From Bacteroidota bacterium (lineage in GTDB: Bacteria > Bacteroidota > Bacteroidia > Chitinophagales > Saprospiraceae): 64,000 nt of DNA. This document shows positions 43,905 to 52,758 of this stretch, piece by piece. The stretch's first letter is position 1, and every line of letters starts with the position of its first letter. The translations under genes were made by a program, and so were the position numbers. The stretch is from NCBI GenBank assembly GCA_030147525.1, contig JASBVF010000016.1:248001-312000 (forward strand), given 5' to 3'. The notes below the pieces were generated by a model. The model had not been told where the DNA came from. It was given only the letters and a program-made list of their open reading frames with translations, and did no database searches.

Positions 43905-44291
43905 TTAAATTTTAAAACGCATTTCCACGGTGCTGCCGTTGTTATAAAATCTGAGATTGTCAGATAGCTGGCGCATCAGGAAAACGCCACGGCCGCCGCA
44001 TTTGCATAAATTTTCTGGTGTAGTAGGATCGGGGAGGCTGTTAAAGTCAAACCCGCTTCCTTCATCGGTTACCCGAACGGCGATGCAATCCCGGTCTTTT
44101 CTTGACCTTACCTGAACGGTTTTTTCCTCTGCTTTACAGTTGCCATGTACGATTGCGTTTGTAACGGCTTCTGTCAGGCTGATCAGGATGTTGCATTGTT
44201 TGTCTGGGCTTAGATTGTAGCGTGACACCAGTTTTTCAACAAATGGCTCTACTTTAGAGACATTTCCAGGCTTAGATGTAAGTTTTAACAT
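43905..44291 (-). CDS. RsbW-like anti-sigma / serine kinase ATP-binding protein
   Basis: A 128-residue HATPase_c domain protein. The N box is SLTEAVTNAIVHGN, the G1 box VTDEGSGFDF and the G2 box CGGRGVFLMRQLSDN, all intact. Proteins of this size act as anti-sigma or anti-anti-sigma kinases in partner-switching or two-component-derived pathways. No anti-anti-sigma (STAS) or phosphatase gene is adjacent, so the partner is unknown. A consensus promoter lies about 170 bases upstream. Confidence 0.92.
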   Translation of the reverse strand: MLKLTSKPGNVSKVEPFVEKLVSRYNLSPDKQCNILISLTEAVTNAIVHGNCKAEEKTVQVRSRKDRDCIAVRVTDEGSGFDFNSLPDPTTPENLCKCGGRGVFLMRQLSDNLRFYNNGSTVEMRFKI

Positions 44292-44465
44292 GCTTTTATC
44301 CTCTGTTTAAGAATAGAAAGAGTTCCCTCATGTATGTTGCGAAAACTTCAAAGGTTTAAATCGGCTCGTTTTGGATTGTCCGCGGGATGGATAGTTTTTA
44401 ATGCAGGTAAGGTCAGTTGGGGGGGTAATTTTCTCTTGATGGGACGTTGTGTGCGCAAACGACCA

Positions 44466-44496
44466 CAAAAATAAGGGTAAAAGGGACGCTTGTCAA
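44466..44496 (-). promoter_or_regulatory. Consensus promoter for the RsbW-like/ybeY operon
   Basis: Minus-strand TTG (44494-44496), 20 bases and TATTTTTG (44466-44473) fit the Bacteroidetes consensus. The leader of about 170 bases has no recognised regulatory RNA. Confidence 0.6.
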
Positions 44497-44565
44497 TAGG
44501 TGACCCCAAGAATCTTAAATAAAAGTTAACCTATTTAATTTTTGTTAAAATGAAAATTCCCGCTT

Positions 44566-45102
44566 TTACCAACGCTTGTCAATCTGCGAATTCTTGATCC
44601 ACTGGCTCCATTTTTCATTGTAGGTATGCAGTGTTTTCGTGGGTTTTCCGGTTTTGTTTTCAAGTGGAAAACCTCTGTTTGCCCATTCGAAAATGCTGCC
44701 GTAGAGATTGTAAACTTGTGTGAAGCCCATCTTTTGTAATTTGTTTCCGGTTTTTTCGCTTCGGTACCCTACGGAGCAGTAGAGCAGAATAGGCGTATCT
44801 TTGGGAAGGTCGGAAAGCAGGTCAGCGTTAAAGTCATTGTAACCCAGGTTTTTGGCTCCGGGGATATGGCTGACATCAAACTCAACAGGTTCACGGGTGT
44901 CGAATATGGCGTATTTTTCCTTGTTTTTCAGCAACTCTTCTGCGCTGATTACCGGAATTGAAAACTTCAACAGCCGGGCCAGTTCCTGGTCGAACTCCGG
45001 ATTGTCAGTGCGGGGAACGCCTGCCGGCAACTGCGCCTTGCAGCCTGCAAGTGTTGTGAATAAAACAAACATGGAGAAAATTATTTTTTTCAAAAAGTGC
45101 AT
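44566..45102 (-). CDS. Rhodanese-domain lipoprotein
   Basis: A 178-residue lipoprotein (MHFLKKIIFSMFVLFTTLAGC, Cys21) with one rhodanese domain. The strings AIFDTREPVEFDVSHIPGA and ILLYCSVGYRSEKTGN carry the active-site cysteine in the CSVGYRS loop. The domain would handle sulfane sulfur or act as a redox or phosphatase-like binding module in the periplasm. It lies 61 bases after batB on the same strand. Confidence 0.92.
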   Translation of the reverse strand: MHFLKKIIFSMFVLFTTLAGCKAQLPAGVPRTDNPEFDQELARLLKFSIPVISAEELLKNKEKYAIFDTREPVEFDVSHIPGAKNLGYNDFNADLLSDLPKDTPILLYCSVGYRSEKTGNKLQKMGFTQVYNLYGSIFEWANRGFPLENKTGKPTKTLHTYNEKWSQWIKNSQIDKRW

Positions 45103-45163
45103 TTCATTCTGGGTTGACGTGCGAATAACCTTTTTTATGCCGGTCTGGTTGAGTGCGGGAGGC

Positions 45164-46189
45164 TCAACTGAATAAATCTTTTCCTTCCAGCCATTTCCCC
45201 TTTCGGTAAGAAATCAGGAATTCAATGAGCAGTAAAACGAGTCCTGCTCCCAGAAAATATTGAAAGTAGCTCTCAAACGAGGTGAAAGACCTGACTTCAA
45301 ACTCCCGTTTTTCCATTTGATTGATGCGGTTTTCCAATGCTGTCGCAACTTCGTCGCCCCGGCTGATCGGAAAGTAAGTGCCGCCGCCGGTGCTGGCCAG
45401 CTCTTTGAGCATTTCTTCATTCAGCCGGGAACGGACCGGCTGGCCGGATTGGTCTCGCTTGTAATCTTCCCTTCCGCCCACATTGATGGGGATGAAACTT
45501 CCTTCCTGCGTACCAACGCCGACTGTGAACTGGATAACGTTTTCAGCATGGGCTTGTGATGCGGCAGTTAACGCTTCGCCGTCGTGGTCTTCGCCATCGG
45601 TGATGAGGATGAGGGCTTTATGGGCTTTATTTTCTTCCTGAAATGATCGCCGGGCCAGCTCGATAGCCTCTCCGATGGCTGTGCCTTGCGTGCCGGCCAG
45701 GTCGGGGCTGGCGCTCCGGATGAATAATTGCGCAGCAGCATAATCAGTTGTGATGGGCATCTGAAGGTAAGCTCCGCCTGCGAAAAGGATGAGGCCGATG
45801 CGTTCGCCTTTTAGCTTTTGAACCAGATTTTCAGCGAACTTTTTTGCCCTTTCCAGCCGGCTGGGGGCGATGTCGTCAGCGTACATGCTGGTCGAAATGT
45901 CAAGTGCGATGAAAACATCCACACTTTTCCGGTTTACTTTTTCACGTTTGCTACCCCATTGCGGATTGGCCCAGCCAACGATGAGGAGAGCCATGGCGAG
46001 CAGCAACAGGCCAAATTTCACCGGATGCTTGTATTTTGAAGTGCCGGGCATGAGCTGTTCCACCAGCGATCGGTCGCCGAAGCGGGTGATGGCATGTTTT
46101 CGCCATTGCCAGTAAGCCACGAAGAGTACCACCAACACGGGTAGCAGAATCAAGGCATATAAATAGGTAGGATGCTCGAATCGGAACAT
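45164..46189 (-). CDS. batB: BatB-like VWA membrane protein
   Basis: A 341-residue protein with two N-terminal helices (about 8-27 and 57-74), a von Willebrand A domain and a C-terminal helix (about 310-328). The MIDAS motif is DISTSM with D97, S99 and S101. The string TGDYAAAQLF-like ITTDYAAAQLFIRSASPDLA and QGTAIGEAIELARRSF fits BatB of the Bacteroides aerotolerance (Bat) group rather than BatA. Bat proteins normally come as an operon with a MoxR ATPase and TPR proteins; only this one is present here. It is followed by a rhodanese lipoprotein. Confidence 0.88.
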   Translation of the reverse strand: MFRFEHPTYLYALILLPVLVVLFVAYWQWRKHAITRFGDRSLVEQLMPGTSKYKHPVKFGLLLLAMALLIVGWANPQWGSKREKVNRKSVDVFIALDISTSMYADDIAPSRLERAKKFAENLVQKLKGERIGLILFAGGAYLQMPITTDYAAAQLFIRSASPDLAGTQGTAIGEAIELARRSFQEENKAHKALILITDGEDHDGEALTAASQAHAENVIQFTVGVGTQEGSFIPINVGGREDYKRDQSGQPVRSRLNEEMLKELASTGGGTYFPISRGDEVATALENRINQMEKREFEVRSFTSFESYFQYFLGAGLVLLLIEFLISYRKGKWLEGKDLFS

Positions 46190-46219
46190 GGTATTTTTGC
46201 TGTATGCCGCAAAAATAGG

Positions 46220-47134
46220 TCAAATCTTTCGACGCAATAAATCTTTCAGGGCGGGTATCAACTCAGGGTATTCATATTTGAACCCTGTCTTCTCTATTTT
46301 TTCTGATGAAACCCTCGTGCTTTCGAAGACTACGTCAGCCATTTCGCCCATGGCAACCCGAAGCGCAAACTCCGGCGCAGGCACAATGATGGCAGGCTTT
46401 CCCAGTGCTTCTTTCACTTTGTAAACAAAATCCTTGTTGCGCACAGGGTTAGGTGAAACGCCATTGTAGAAACCGGACATATTTTTATTTTCAATAGCTT
46501 CGATAAAAATGCGGCACAGGTCGTCTATGTGTATCCACGACATCCACTGTTGGCCGTCACCAAAGTAGGCGCCGTTGAAAAATTTAAAGGGAAGCAGGAT
46601 TTTTTCGAGCGCACCGCCTTGCGTGGATAAAACAATCCCGATTCGAATGGCAGCAAGCCGCACGCCTGCCTCTTCCACTTTTTGAATGGCTTCTTCCCAA
46701 ATCCGGACAGATTCGGCCAGAAAGCCCTCGCTGCCGGCGGGGTCGTTTTCTGTCAGTAATTGGTCGCCACGACTGCCGTAAAACCCGACAGCGGAGGCTG
46801 CGATGTAGGCTTTTAGCGGTGTCTTTTTGCGTTCGATGTAAGTTTTGAGTAGCAGCGTACTATCCACCCTGCTATCGATGATGAGTTTTTTTCGGGCTTT
46901 CGTCCAGGGCTTGTCTGCGATTCCGGTGCCGGCCAGATTGATAATGAAATCTGCTTTTTCGATAGCTTCCTGGTCGATGAAGCCCTTTTTGAGATCCCAT
47001 TGATAGGCCGGGAATTCAGCATTCAGGTTTTTGGTGCGGCTGAGGTGCAGAACCGTATAATTTTTTGCTTTCAATAATTGGCTTAGCCGTTGGCCTACGA
47101 GGCCGGTTCCGCCTGCGATGAGTATGGTTGGCAT
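46220..47134 (-). CDS. TIGR01777 family NAD-dependent epimerase/dehydratase-like protein
   Basis: A 304-residue extended short-chain dehydrogenase relative. The Rossmann motif is ILIAGGTGLVGQRLSQLL. Family strings FIINLAGTGIADKPW, ASAVGFYGSRGDQLLTE and QQWMSWIHIDDLCRIFIEAI are present. Proteins of this group (E. coli YfcH-like) have no assigned reaction; a link to cell division or nucleotide-sugar chemistry is speculative. It is divergent from the peptide-binding lipoprotein gene. Confidence 0.93.
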   Translation of the reverse strand: MPTILIAGGTGLVGQRLSQLLKAKNYTVLHLSRTKNLNAEFPAYQWDLKKGFIDQEAIEKADFIINLAGTGIADKPWTKARKKLIIDSRVDSTLLLKTYIERKKTPLKAYIAASAVGFYGSRGDQLLTENDPAGSEGFLAESVRIWEEAIQKVEEAGVRLAAIRIGIVLSTQGGALEKILLPFKFFNGAYFGDGQQWMSWIHIDDLCRIFIEAIENKNMSGFYNGVSPNPVRNKDFVYKVKEALGKPAIIVPAPEFALRVAMGEMADVVFESTRVSSEKIEKTGFKYEYPELIPALKDLLRRKI

Positions 47135-47307
47135 TGTGAAAATGATTGAGAAGGTGAAGCGGTTGAAAGGTTTAAATATACCCGTTTTTTAATATTTTAT
47201 GATCATCTGATTTAATGCTGTTTAATCATTTCAACCAATTCAAGTACCTTCGGGCTTCAATTCACCGGAACAGGAAAATCAGCTTCCGGTTTAAAAAATA
47301 TTTCACC

Positions 47308-49068
47308 ATGAATAAAATGCGAGTCAATCTTTCATTGGCCTTATTGGCCGTTGTTCTGCTTTTTTCCTGCAAAACTGACCAAAATGTCACCTGGAAACAC
47401 AACGATAACACTGTCCGGGTCCGGCTCAGTGCAGGCATTCAGGCGCTGAATCCCTACCTCGCCCGCAGTGCCTGGGTTCGGGTGGTTGCGGATCTCATGT
47501 TTCAATACCCGATGGATTTTGATCCTGAAACGTTGGAGATGGCTCCACAACTGGTCAAGGCAGCTCCGGTCGTCAGCGATATTACGGATGGAGAATTTGC
47601 CGGCGGGCAGTCATTTGTTTTTGAAATATTGGATGAAGCTGTCTGGGAAGACGGGCAGCCGGTAACCGGTTACGACTACGAGTTTTCGGTGAAAACCCTT
47701 TTTAATCCAAAACTGCCGCTACAGGCTTACGCCAATTATTTTGAATTTGTCAAGGATATTCAGGTTGACGAAGCCAATCCGAAGAAATTTACCGTCATCG
47801 TCGACCGCAAATACATTTTGAATTATGGAGTGGTCAGTAACGTCACGATGTTGCCGCAGCATATTTACGACCCGGAGGGTTTGATGAAAAATTTCACCTT
47901 CCGTGAGCTTTCCGACCCAGCTAAATCAGCCGGTTTTGCTGACGACGAGCGGCTCCAGAAATTCGCAGATGCTTTCCTGTCTCCGAAATATGGCCGGGAG
48001 GTTGTCTCGGGTTCCGGGCCCTACAAAATTGTGGACTGGGTGGATGACCAGCGTATCGTTTTAGCCAAAAAAGAAAACTGGTGGGGTAACGGCCTGTCCG
48101 GAAAATATACCATGCTTGCAGCCTACCCTGACACGATTATTTTCCTGCCAATTCCTGATCAGACAGCAGCTATGACAGCGCTGAAAAGCGAAGATTATGA
48201 CGTAGGATTCGAGCTGGAAACTAACCAGTTCATGGAACTGAAGCAGGATTCTTTCCTGCAGGATGTGTATAATTTTTACACGCCGCCCCGCTTTGCTTTT
48301 TTCTACACGGCCATGCAAAACCGCAATCCGAAACTGGCTGACAAGCAGGTAAGGCAGGCACTTGCCCGCATCATCGACATGGACGCCATCATCAGGGATT
48401 TTTACAATGGCTTGGGAGAGCGGGTTATCGGGCCGTTTTTACCGGATAAAAAATACTACCACAAAGGCTTGAAACCGATCCAGATGAACCTCGACGAAGC
48501 CCGCCAGCTTCTCGCTGCCGCCGGCTGGAATGACAGCAACGGCAACGGCATTCTTGACAAAACGATTGACGGCCAGCTTACGGAGTTGAAACTTGAATTT
48601 CTTTACACGCCCGGTGTTGTTTATCAGGAAAATTTCACTGAAGTTTTCAAAAACAATGCAAAAAAAGTAGGCATTGAAATCGAGCGGGTGCCGGTAGAGT
48701 CCAACGTTATGGGCCAACGCATGCGCAACGGAGAATATGAACTGGCGGGCCGTGGCGCCGGTGCTTACCCGCTTCCCGACGATCCGAAACAGTTTTTTCA
48801 CACGGACAGCGCCCAGCCTGGCGGCTCCAATTACACCCGTTTCGGAAATGCGGAAACGGATGCGCTGATTGACGAAATCCGACAGACCACGGACGAGGCC
48901 AAACGCAACGAACTCTACCTGAAACTTCAGGAAGTCCTCTACGACGAACAACCCATGATTTTTCAGTTTGCTCCGCTCGATCGTATCGTTGTTCACAAAC
49001 GTTTCGATGCCATCGTGACACGCAAGTCGCCGGGTGTGTCATTGCAGCATTTGAAATTGAAGAATTGA
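47308..49068 (+). CDS. Peptide ABC transporter substrate-binding lipoprotein (SBP family 5)
   Basis: A 586-residue lipoprotein; start 47308 gives the lipobox VVLLFSC with Cys21. It has the SBP_bac_5 layout: VRVRLSAGIQALNPYLARSA, VWEDGQPVTGYDYEFSVK, VSGSGPYKIVDWVDDQRIVL and KQVRQALARIIDMDAIIRDF. It captures peptides or related solutes in the periplasm. It is followed by two permease genes, and the set forms an importer. The start of the inverted repeat coincides with its stop codon. Confidence 0.94.
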   Translation: MNKMRVNLSLALLAVVLLFSCKTDQNVTWKHNDNTVRVRLSAGIQALNPYLARSAWVRVVADLMFQYPMDFDPETLEMAPQLVKAAPVVSDITDGEFAGGQSFVFEILDEAVWEDGQPVTGYDYEFSVKTLFNPKLPLQAYANYFEFVKDIQVDEANPKKFTVIVDRKYILNYGVVSNVTMLPQHIYDPEGLMKNFTFRELSDPAKSAGFADDERLQKFADAFLSPKYGREVVSGSGPYKIVDWVDDQRIVLAKKENWWGNGLSGKYTMLAAYPDTIIFLPIPDQTAAMTALKSEDYDVGFELETNQFMELKQDSFLQDVYNFYTPPRFAFFYTAMQNRNPKLADKQVRQALARIIDMDAIIRDFYNGLGERVIGPFLPDKKYYHKGLKPIQMNLDEARQLLAAAGWNDSNGNGILDKTIDGQLTELKLEFLYTPGVVYQENFTEVFKNNAKKVGIEIERVPVESNVMGQRMRNGEYELAGRGAGAYPLPDDPKQFFHTDSAQPGGSNYTRFGNAETDALIDEIRQTTDEAKRNELYLKLQEVLYDEQPMIFQFAPLDRIVVHKRFDAIVTRKSPGVSLQHLKLKN

Positions 49069-49133
49069 TGGTTGAATTGCTGGATTGTTTGATCGTTGGA
49101 ATGTTGATCAAACAATCCGGCAATCTAACAATC
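49067..49133. repeat. Inverted repeat overlapping the stop of the binding-protein gene
   Basis: Arms 49067-49094 and 49106-49133 (28 nt) match with four differences around an 11-base loop. The left arm begins in the TGA stop; the right arm ends 11 bases before the permease ATG. The left arm shares words with the hairpin at 6207-6249. A stem this strong within the operon may reduce permease expression relative to the binding protein. Confidence 0.85.
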
Positions 49134-49143
49134 ACGAAAACCC

Positions 49144-50568
49144 ATGCTCCGGTATCTCACAAAACGCATCCTGCTTTTTATCCCGACGCTGCTGGCTGTT
49201 AGCTTGCTGGCGTTTGGGTTGAGCCGATTGGCGCCGGGCGATATCGTTCTCAATTACCTGATTAACAATCCTTTTGAAACGGCCATCTCCTCGCCGTCCG
49301 ACCTGTTGAATGCAGAGAGAAACTACCGGCAGGCAGCCAATGTGCTCAACCGGGACAAACCCGCCTTCTACTTTTCCGTTTCGCCGAAAGCCTACCCTGA
49401 TACGCTTTTTAAAATCGTGATCAAAGACCGCCGGGAAACAATGGAAAAGCTCATCGCCCGGTACGGAAACTGGCCACAGATCGAGTCCTACTACCAACAA
49501 GTCCGTGCGCTGGATTTGAAAATTTTGGCGCAGCCCGACAGCCTTTCCAGAATTTTTGTTCCCTTCAAAGTTCCGCTGCGTGAGCTCTACGCAGCCTGGC
49601 AGGAGCATGCAATTGACGCCCGTTTGGGTGAAATGGAAACGGCGCTGGCCAACGACTCTCTGCTGATGGCGGCAGTGGGTAACGACTTTTTTATTTTAAA
49701 AAACAAATTTCAGACGGTGAAAACGGAGGCCACGCCGGGCCAGTTGAACATCCCGGCCTTTCGATGGCATGGCCTCGACAACCAGTACCATCACTGGATC
49801 AGTGGTTTTGTTCGGGGTGATTTTGGGATGTCTGTATTTGACCGCCGGCCTGCAAGCGATAAAATCAAACCTGCGCTATTCTGGACACTGGTGCTTAACC
49901 TGGCTGGGATTCTGCTGGCTTTTCTGTTGGCTGTTCCGCTGGGCGTCTGGTCGGCGGTAAAGCGGGGGAAAACTTTTGACAAAATCACCTCGCTCGGCCT
50001 GTTCATGCTCTACTCGCTGCCGGCATTCTGGATCGGGACGATGCTGCTCGTTTTTTTTACCACGAGAGAATACGGCATGAATATTTTTCCGGGTCCGGGC
50101 CTCGGCAATGTGCCCTCCGATGCGTCGTGGTGGGAGAAAATCCTGCTGGCGGCGCCGCACCTGTTTCTGCCGGTTGTGTGCATTGCCTATCCGGCGCTGG
50201 CATTCATTTCCCGGCAGGCGAGGGGCGGCATGGTCGACGTGTTGGGGCAGGATTTTATCAGAACTGCCAGGGCGAAAGGCCTGCCGGAGGGCGCTGTTAT
50301 TTGGCGGCATGGCTTCCGCAATGCGCTGTTTCCGGTCATCACGCTCATCGCTTCGGTATTTCCGGCAGCGATTGCGGGGTCTGTGACCATCGAATTTATT
50401 TTCAACATTCCCGGCATGGGCTGGCTGACTTACAATGCTATTTTGATGAAAGACTGGCCCATCGTATTTGCCATTTTAATGCTTGGGGCTGTGCTGACGA
50501 TTCTTGGAATGCTCGTGGCGGATGTGCTGTATGCGTTGACGGACCCAAGGGTGAGGTTTAAGGAATGA
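49144..50568 (+). CDS. Peptide ABC transporter permease (DppB/OppB family) with a large periplasmic insertion
   Basis: A 474-residue permease starting MLRYLTKRILLFIPTLLAV. The first membrane helix is followed by about 200 residues outside the membrane, roughly 130 more than in E. coli DppB, before the usual five-helix core. That core begins at SGFVRGDFGMSVFDRRPAS. The ATPase-coupling EAA loop is RTARAKGLPEGAVIWRHGFR and the terminal helix IPGMGWLTYNAIL is typical. The insertion is helical, polar and of unknown role. It would pair with the downstream permease. Confidence 0.93.
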   Translation: MLRYLTKRILLFIPTLLAVSLLAFGLSRLAPGDIVLNYLINNPFETAISSPSDLLNAERNYRQAANVLNRDKPAFYFSVSPKAYPDTLFKIVIKDRRETMEKLIARYGNWPQIESYYQQVRALDLKILAQPDSLSRIFVPFKVPLRELYAAWQEHAIDARLGEMETALANDSLLMAAVGNDFFILKNKFQTVKTEATPGQLNIPAFRWHGLDNQYHHWISGFVRGDFGMSVFDRRPASDKIKPALFWTLVLNLAGILLAFLLAVPLGVWSAVKRGKTFDKITSLGLFMLYSLPAFWIGTMLLVFFTTREYGMNIFPGPGLGNVPSDASWWEKILLAAPHLFLPVVCIAYPALAFISRQARGGMVDVLGQDFIRTARAKGLPEGAVIWRHGFRNALFPVITLIASVFPAAIAGSVTIEFIFNIPGMGWLTYNAILMKDWPIVFAILMLGAVLTILGMLVADVLYALTDPRVRFKE

Positions 50569-50592
50569 TGGAATGACAGAATTTGTTTAGCT

Positions 50593-51882
50593 GTGTTTAA
50601 AAAAGAAAAACAACACATCGAAAAGGCAGAGAGGGGCAAGCTGGCGCAAACTCCTTTTGCATTACTGCGCCGCCGTTTCGGCCGCAAGCGGCGGGCGGTG
50701 TGGTCGCTGCGTGTTTTGTACGTGTTGATTTTCATTGCGGTATTTGCTGACTTCATTGCGAACGAAAAGCCTGTCTATTGTAAAATTGACGGAGAAACTT
50801 ATTTTCCGGTGCTCCGGCAGTATGCCGTGGACCTGGGGCTGGCGCAATGGGACGCCCGGTTTTTTCAAAAAGAATGGAGTGAGCATGAATATGAAGCGTC
50901 AGTTTTTCCCCTCATCCCGTATTCCGCAAAAACGATTGACTCAAAAAATTCCGGCTACAAAAGTCCTTTCGCTTCGCAACGCATCGAATCCAACCGCTAC
51001 CGCCACTGGCTTGGTACCGACAAAGTCGGACACGACATTGCTGCCGGGATGGTTGCCGGGACGAGGGTGGCGTTACTGGTCGGCGTGATTGCCATGTCGA
51101 TTGCGACCGTTATCGGCGTACTGCTGGGGGCGCTGGCCGGGTACTTTGGCGACCAGGGCTTTCGAATGACGCACACCCGGCTTTGGGTGAACCTGGCGGC
51201 CTTGTTTTTTGCATGGTTTTACGGTTTTCAGGCCAGAGGGCTCGCTTTGCAGGAAGACGGGGGATTGCTGGAAGGGCTTGGGATTGCAATCGGAATTTTA
51301 CTGCTGGCGAACGGGCTGGTTTTTTTGACCAAAAAAATTCCGGTTAAAATATTTAGAAAAAAAATCACCCTGCCACTCGATTTGCTGGTCATGCGGACGA
51401 TCGAGGTGTTCAACTCCATTCCCGGGCTGTTGTTGTTGCTGGCTTTTGTGGCTGTACTTCAGAAAAGTTCGGTTTTTTATGTGATGGCCATCATCGGATT
51501 TATTCGCTGGACCGGCATCGCCCGTTTTCTGAGGGCAGAGTTACTCAGGGTGCGCAACCTTTCTTACATCGAAGCGGCGAAAGCGATGGGGTTCTCTCAC
51601 GCCCGGATTTTATTCCGTCATGCCTTGCCGAATGCCATTACGCCGGTGCTCATCACCATTGCATTTGGCATAGCTTCGGCTATTTTGCTGGAGTCGGCGC
51701 TCTCATTTTTGGGTTTTGGTATTGCAGCGGAAGGAGTGACCTGGGGCCAATTGCTTTCGGAAGCAAGGCGATACCCGGGCGCCTGGTGGCTGGCAGTTTT
51801 TCCCGGAGGGGCAATTTTTGTGACGGTAACGATTTTTAACCTGCTGGGGGAAGGATTGTCGGAAGCGATGACAAGTGAGTGA
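50593..51882 (+). CDS. Peptide ABC transporter permease (DppC/OppC family) with insertions
   Basis: A 429-residue permease that begins with GTG at 50593 (MFKKEKQHIEKAERGKLAQT), 24 bases after its partner. It has a helix at about 35-55, the signature HRYRHWLGTDKVGHDIAAGM-like segment near 135-155 and the EAA loop EAAKAMGFSHARILFRHALP near 330. An extra hydrophobic stretch at about 195-250 and a longer extracytoplasmic loop after the first helix make it about 130 residues longer than E. coli DppC. No ATPase gene follows; the required OppD/OppF-like subunits must be encoded elsewhere. Confidence 0.93.
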   Translation: MFKKEKQHIEKAERGKLAQTPFALLRRRFGRKRRAVWSLRVLYVLIFIAVFADFIANEKPVYCKIDGETYFPVLRQYAVDLGLAQWDARFFQKEWSEHEYEASVFPLIPYSAKTIDSKNSGYKSPFASQRIESNRYRHWLGTDKVGHDIAAGMVAGTRVALLVGVIAMSIATVIGVLLGALAGYFGDQGFRMTHTRLWVNLAALFFAWFYGFQARGLALQEDGGLLEGLGIAIGILLLANGLVFLTKKIPVKIFRKKITLPLDLLVMRTIEVFNSIPGLLLLLAFVAVLQKSSVFYVMAIIGFIRWTGIARFLRAELLRVRNLSYIEAAKAMGFSHARILFRHALPNAITPVLITIAFGIASAILLESALSFLGFGIAAEGVTWGQLLSEARRYPGAWWLAVFPGGAIFVTVTIFNLLGEGLSEAMTSE

Positions 51883-51935
51883 AAGATAAATTTATTGTCG
51901 TCCGCAACCTGGCAGACTCAGCCACGTTATTTGAA

Positions 51936-52130
51936 CTAGTGGCGTTTATTCATGCCTTTTGGGAAAAGTCCTGAACGGGTTTTAGTCTTGGGATATTGAC
52001 CTTTTTTGTTGGGTTGCACGTGAGCGTTCTCATTCATTGGGCAGCCGGTACCCCGGTTGCAGGAAGTCGTGGAGAGCGAAAAAAATGCGGCGAGCGAGAA
52101 AATCAGCAGCAATGCGGGTAATTTTTTCAT
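51936..52130 (-). CDS. Small lipoprotein with a C-terminal SGLFPK motif
   Basis: A 64-residue lipoprotein starting MKKLPALLLIFSLAAFFSLS with lipobox TTSC (Cys24). The mature part is only about 40 residues: CNRGTGCPMNENAHVQPNKK, then QYPKTKTRSGLFPKGMNKRH. It is basic and has a second Cys six residues after the lipid-bearing one. The SGLFPK ending looks like a recurring motif in tiny Bacteroidota lipoproteins, but I cannot name a function. It was given the ATG at 52130 because the longer frame has no sensible signal. Confidence 0.7.
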   Translation of the reverse strand: MKKLPALLLIFSLAAFFSLSTTSCNRGTGCPMNENAHVQPNKKGQYPKTKTRSGLFPKGMNKRH

Positions 52131-52255
52131 GATTATTTTGAAAGCTTTTTTTGATAAAAAGTTAAACACAGATACAAAATTGAGCAATATCCTGCCAATT
52201 TGGTAGGAGCTCAATGGAAATACCAATAAATTAAGGCATTTTTCTTCCTAAAACG

Positions 52256-52285
52256 TTTGGAAAACTCAATGCTTGTATAAATTTG
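52256..52285 (+). promoter_or_regulatory. Promoter for the HU gene
   Basis: TTTG at 52256-52259, 18 bases and TAAATTTG at 52278-52285 followed by CGCCGC match the strong Bacteroidetes promoter form. The leader to the ATG at 52328 is about 36 bases. Confidence 0.7.
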
Positions 52286-52327
52286 CGCCGCTTTATTAAA
52301 TCCTTAATTTTTTAAAAACTACCAAGA

Positions 52328-52600
52328 ATGAATAAAGGAGATTTGATCAACAAGGTTGCAGAAAGCGCAGGCCTCACCAAGGCACAAGCTTCTGCTGCGG
52401 TTAACACCGTTTTCGATTCAATCGGAGAAAGCTTGACAAGTGGTGACAAAGTTACCCTCATCGGCTTCGGTACTTTCTCTGTTTCCAGCAGAGACGCACG
52501 TCAGGGTCGTAACCCACAGACTGGCGAAACTATTACCATCCCAGCTAAAAGCTCAGTCAAATTCAAGGCTGGCAAAGAACTGACCGAGTCAGTAAACTAA
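52328..52600 (+). CDS. hup: DNA-binding protein HU
   Basis: A 90-residue HU/IHF-type nucleoid protein. MNKGDLINKVAESAGLTKAQ is the N-terminal helical part; GDKVTLIGFGTFSVSSRDAR and QGRNPQTGETITIPA form the beta arm with the conserved RNPxTGE tip and proline that intercalates DNA. It is flanked by a strong promoter and a strong terminator, as expected for an abundant monocistronic message. Confidence 0.97.
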   Translation: MNKGDLINKVAESAGLTKAQASAAVNTVFDSIGESLTSGDKVTLIGFGTFSVSSRDARQGRNPQTGETITIPAKSSVKFKAGKELTESVN

Positions 52601-52627
52601 TCAGAAACCTCAAGAATTAGACTTTCT

Positions 52628-52677
52628 GAAAGGAAAGGGCAATCAGGACATGCGTCCCGGTTGCCCTTTTCCTTTTT
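52628..52677. terminator. Terminator after HU
   Basis: GAAAGGAAAGGGCAA (from 52628) pairs with GTTGCCCTTTTCC, ending in a T-run at about 52677; one small bulge. It lies about 28 bases after the stop. Confidence 0.85.
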
Positions 52678-52735
52678 TAGCGTATGAGAAAATGAGCATG
52701 TGAGAGACTGTCGCTTAGAGATGCGGGAGAATATT

Positions 52736-52743
52736 TACTTTTG
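52736..52743 (+). promoter_or_regulatory. -7 element for the cystathionine gamma-synthase/lyase gene
   Basis: TACTTTTG followed by CGCCGCT is an exact -7 match with the same downstream box as the HU promoter. The predicted start near 52750 would put the whole inverted repeat in the mRNA leader. Confidence 0.5.
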
Positions 52744-52758
52744 CGCCGCTTTTTGAGA

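Noticed and set aside
44292-44565. Possible small gene or RNA between the RsbW-like and rhodanese genes
   Set aside because: Only a consensus promoter is convincing; no ORF or recognised RNA structure was found.
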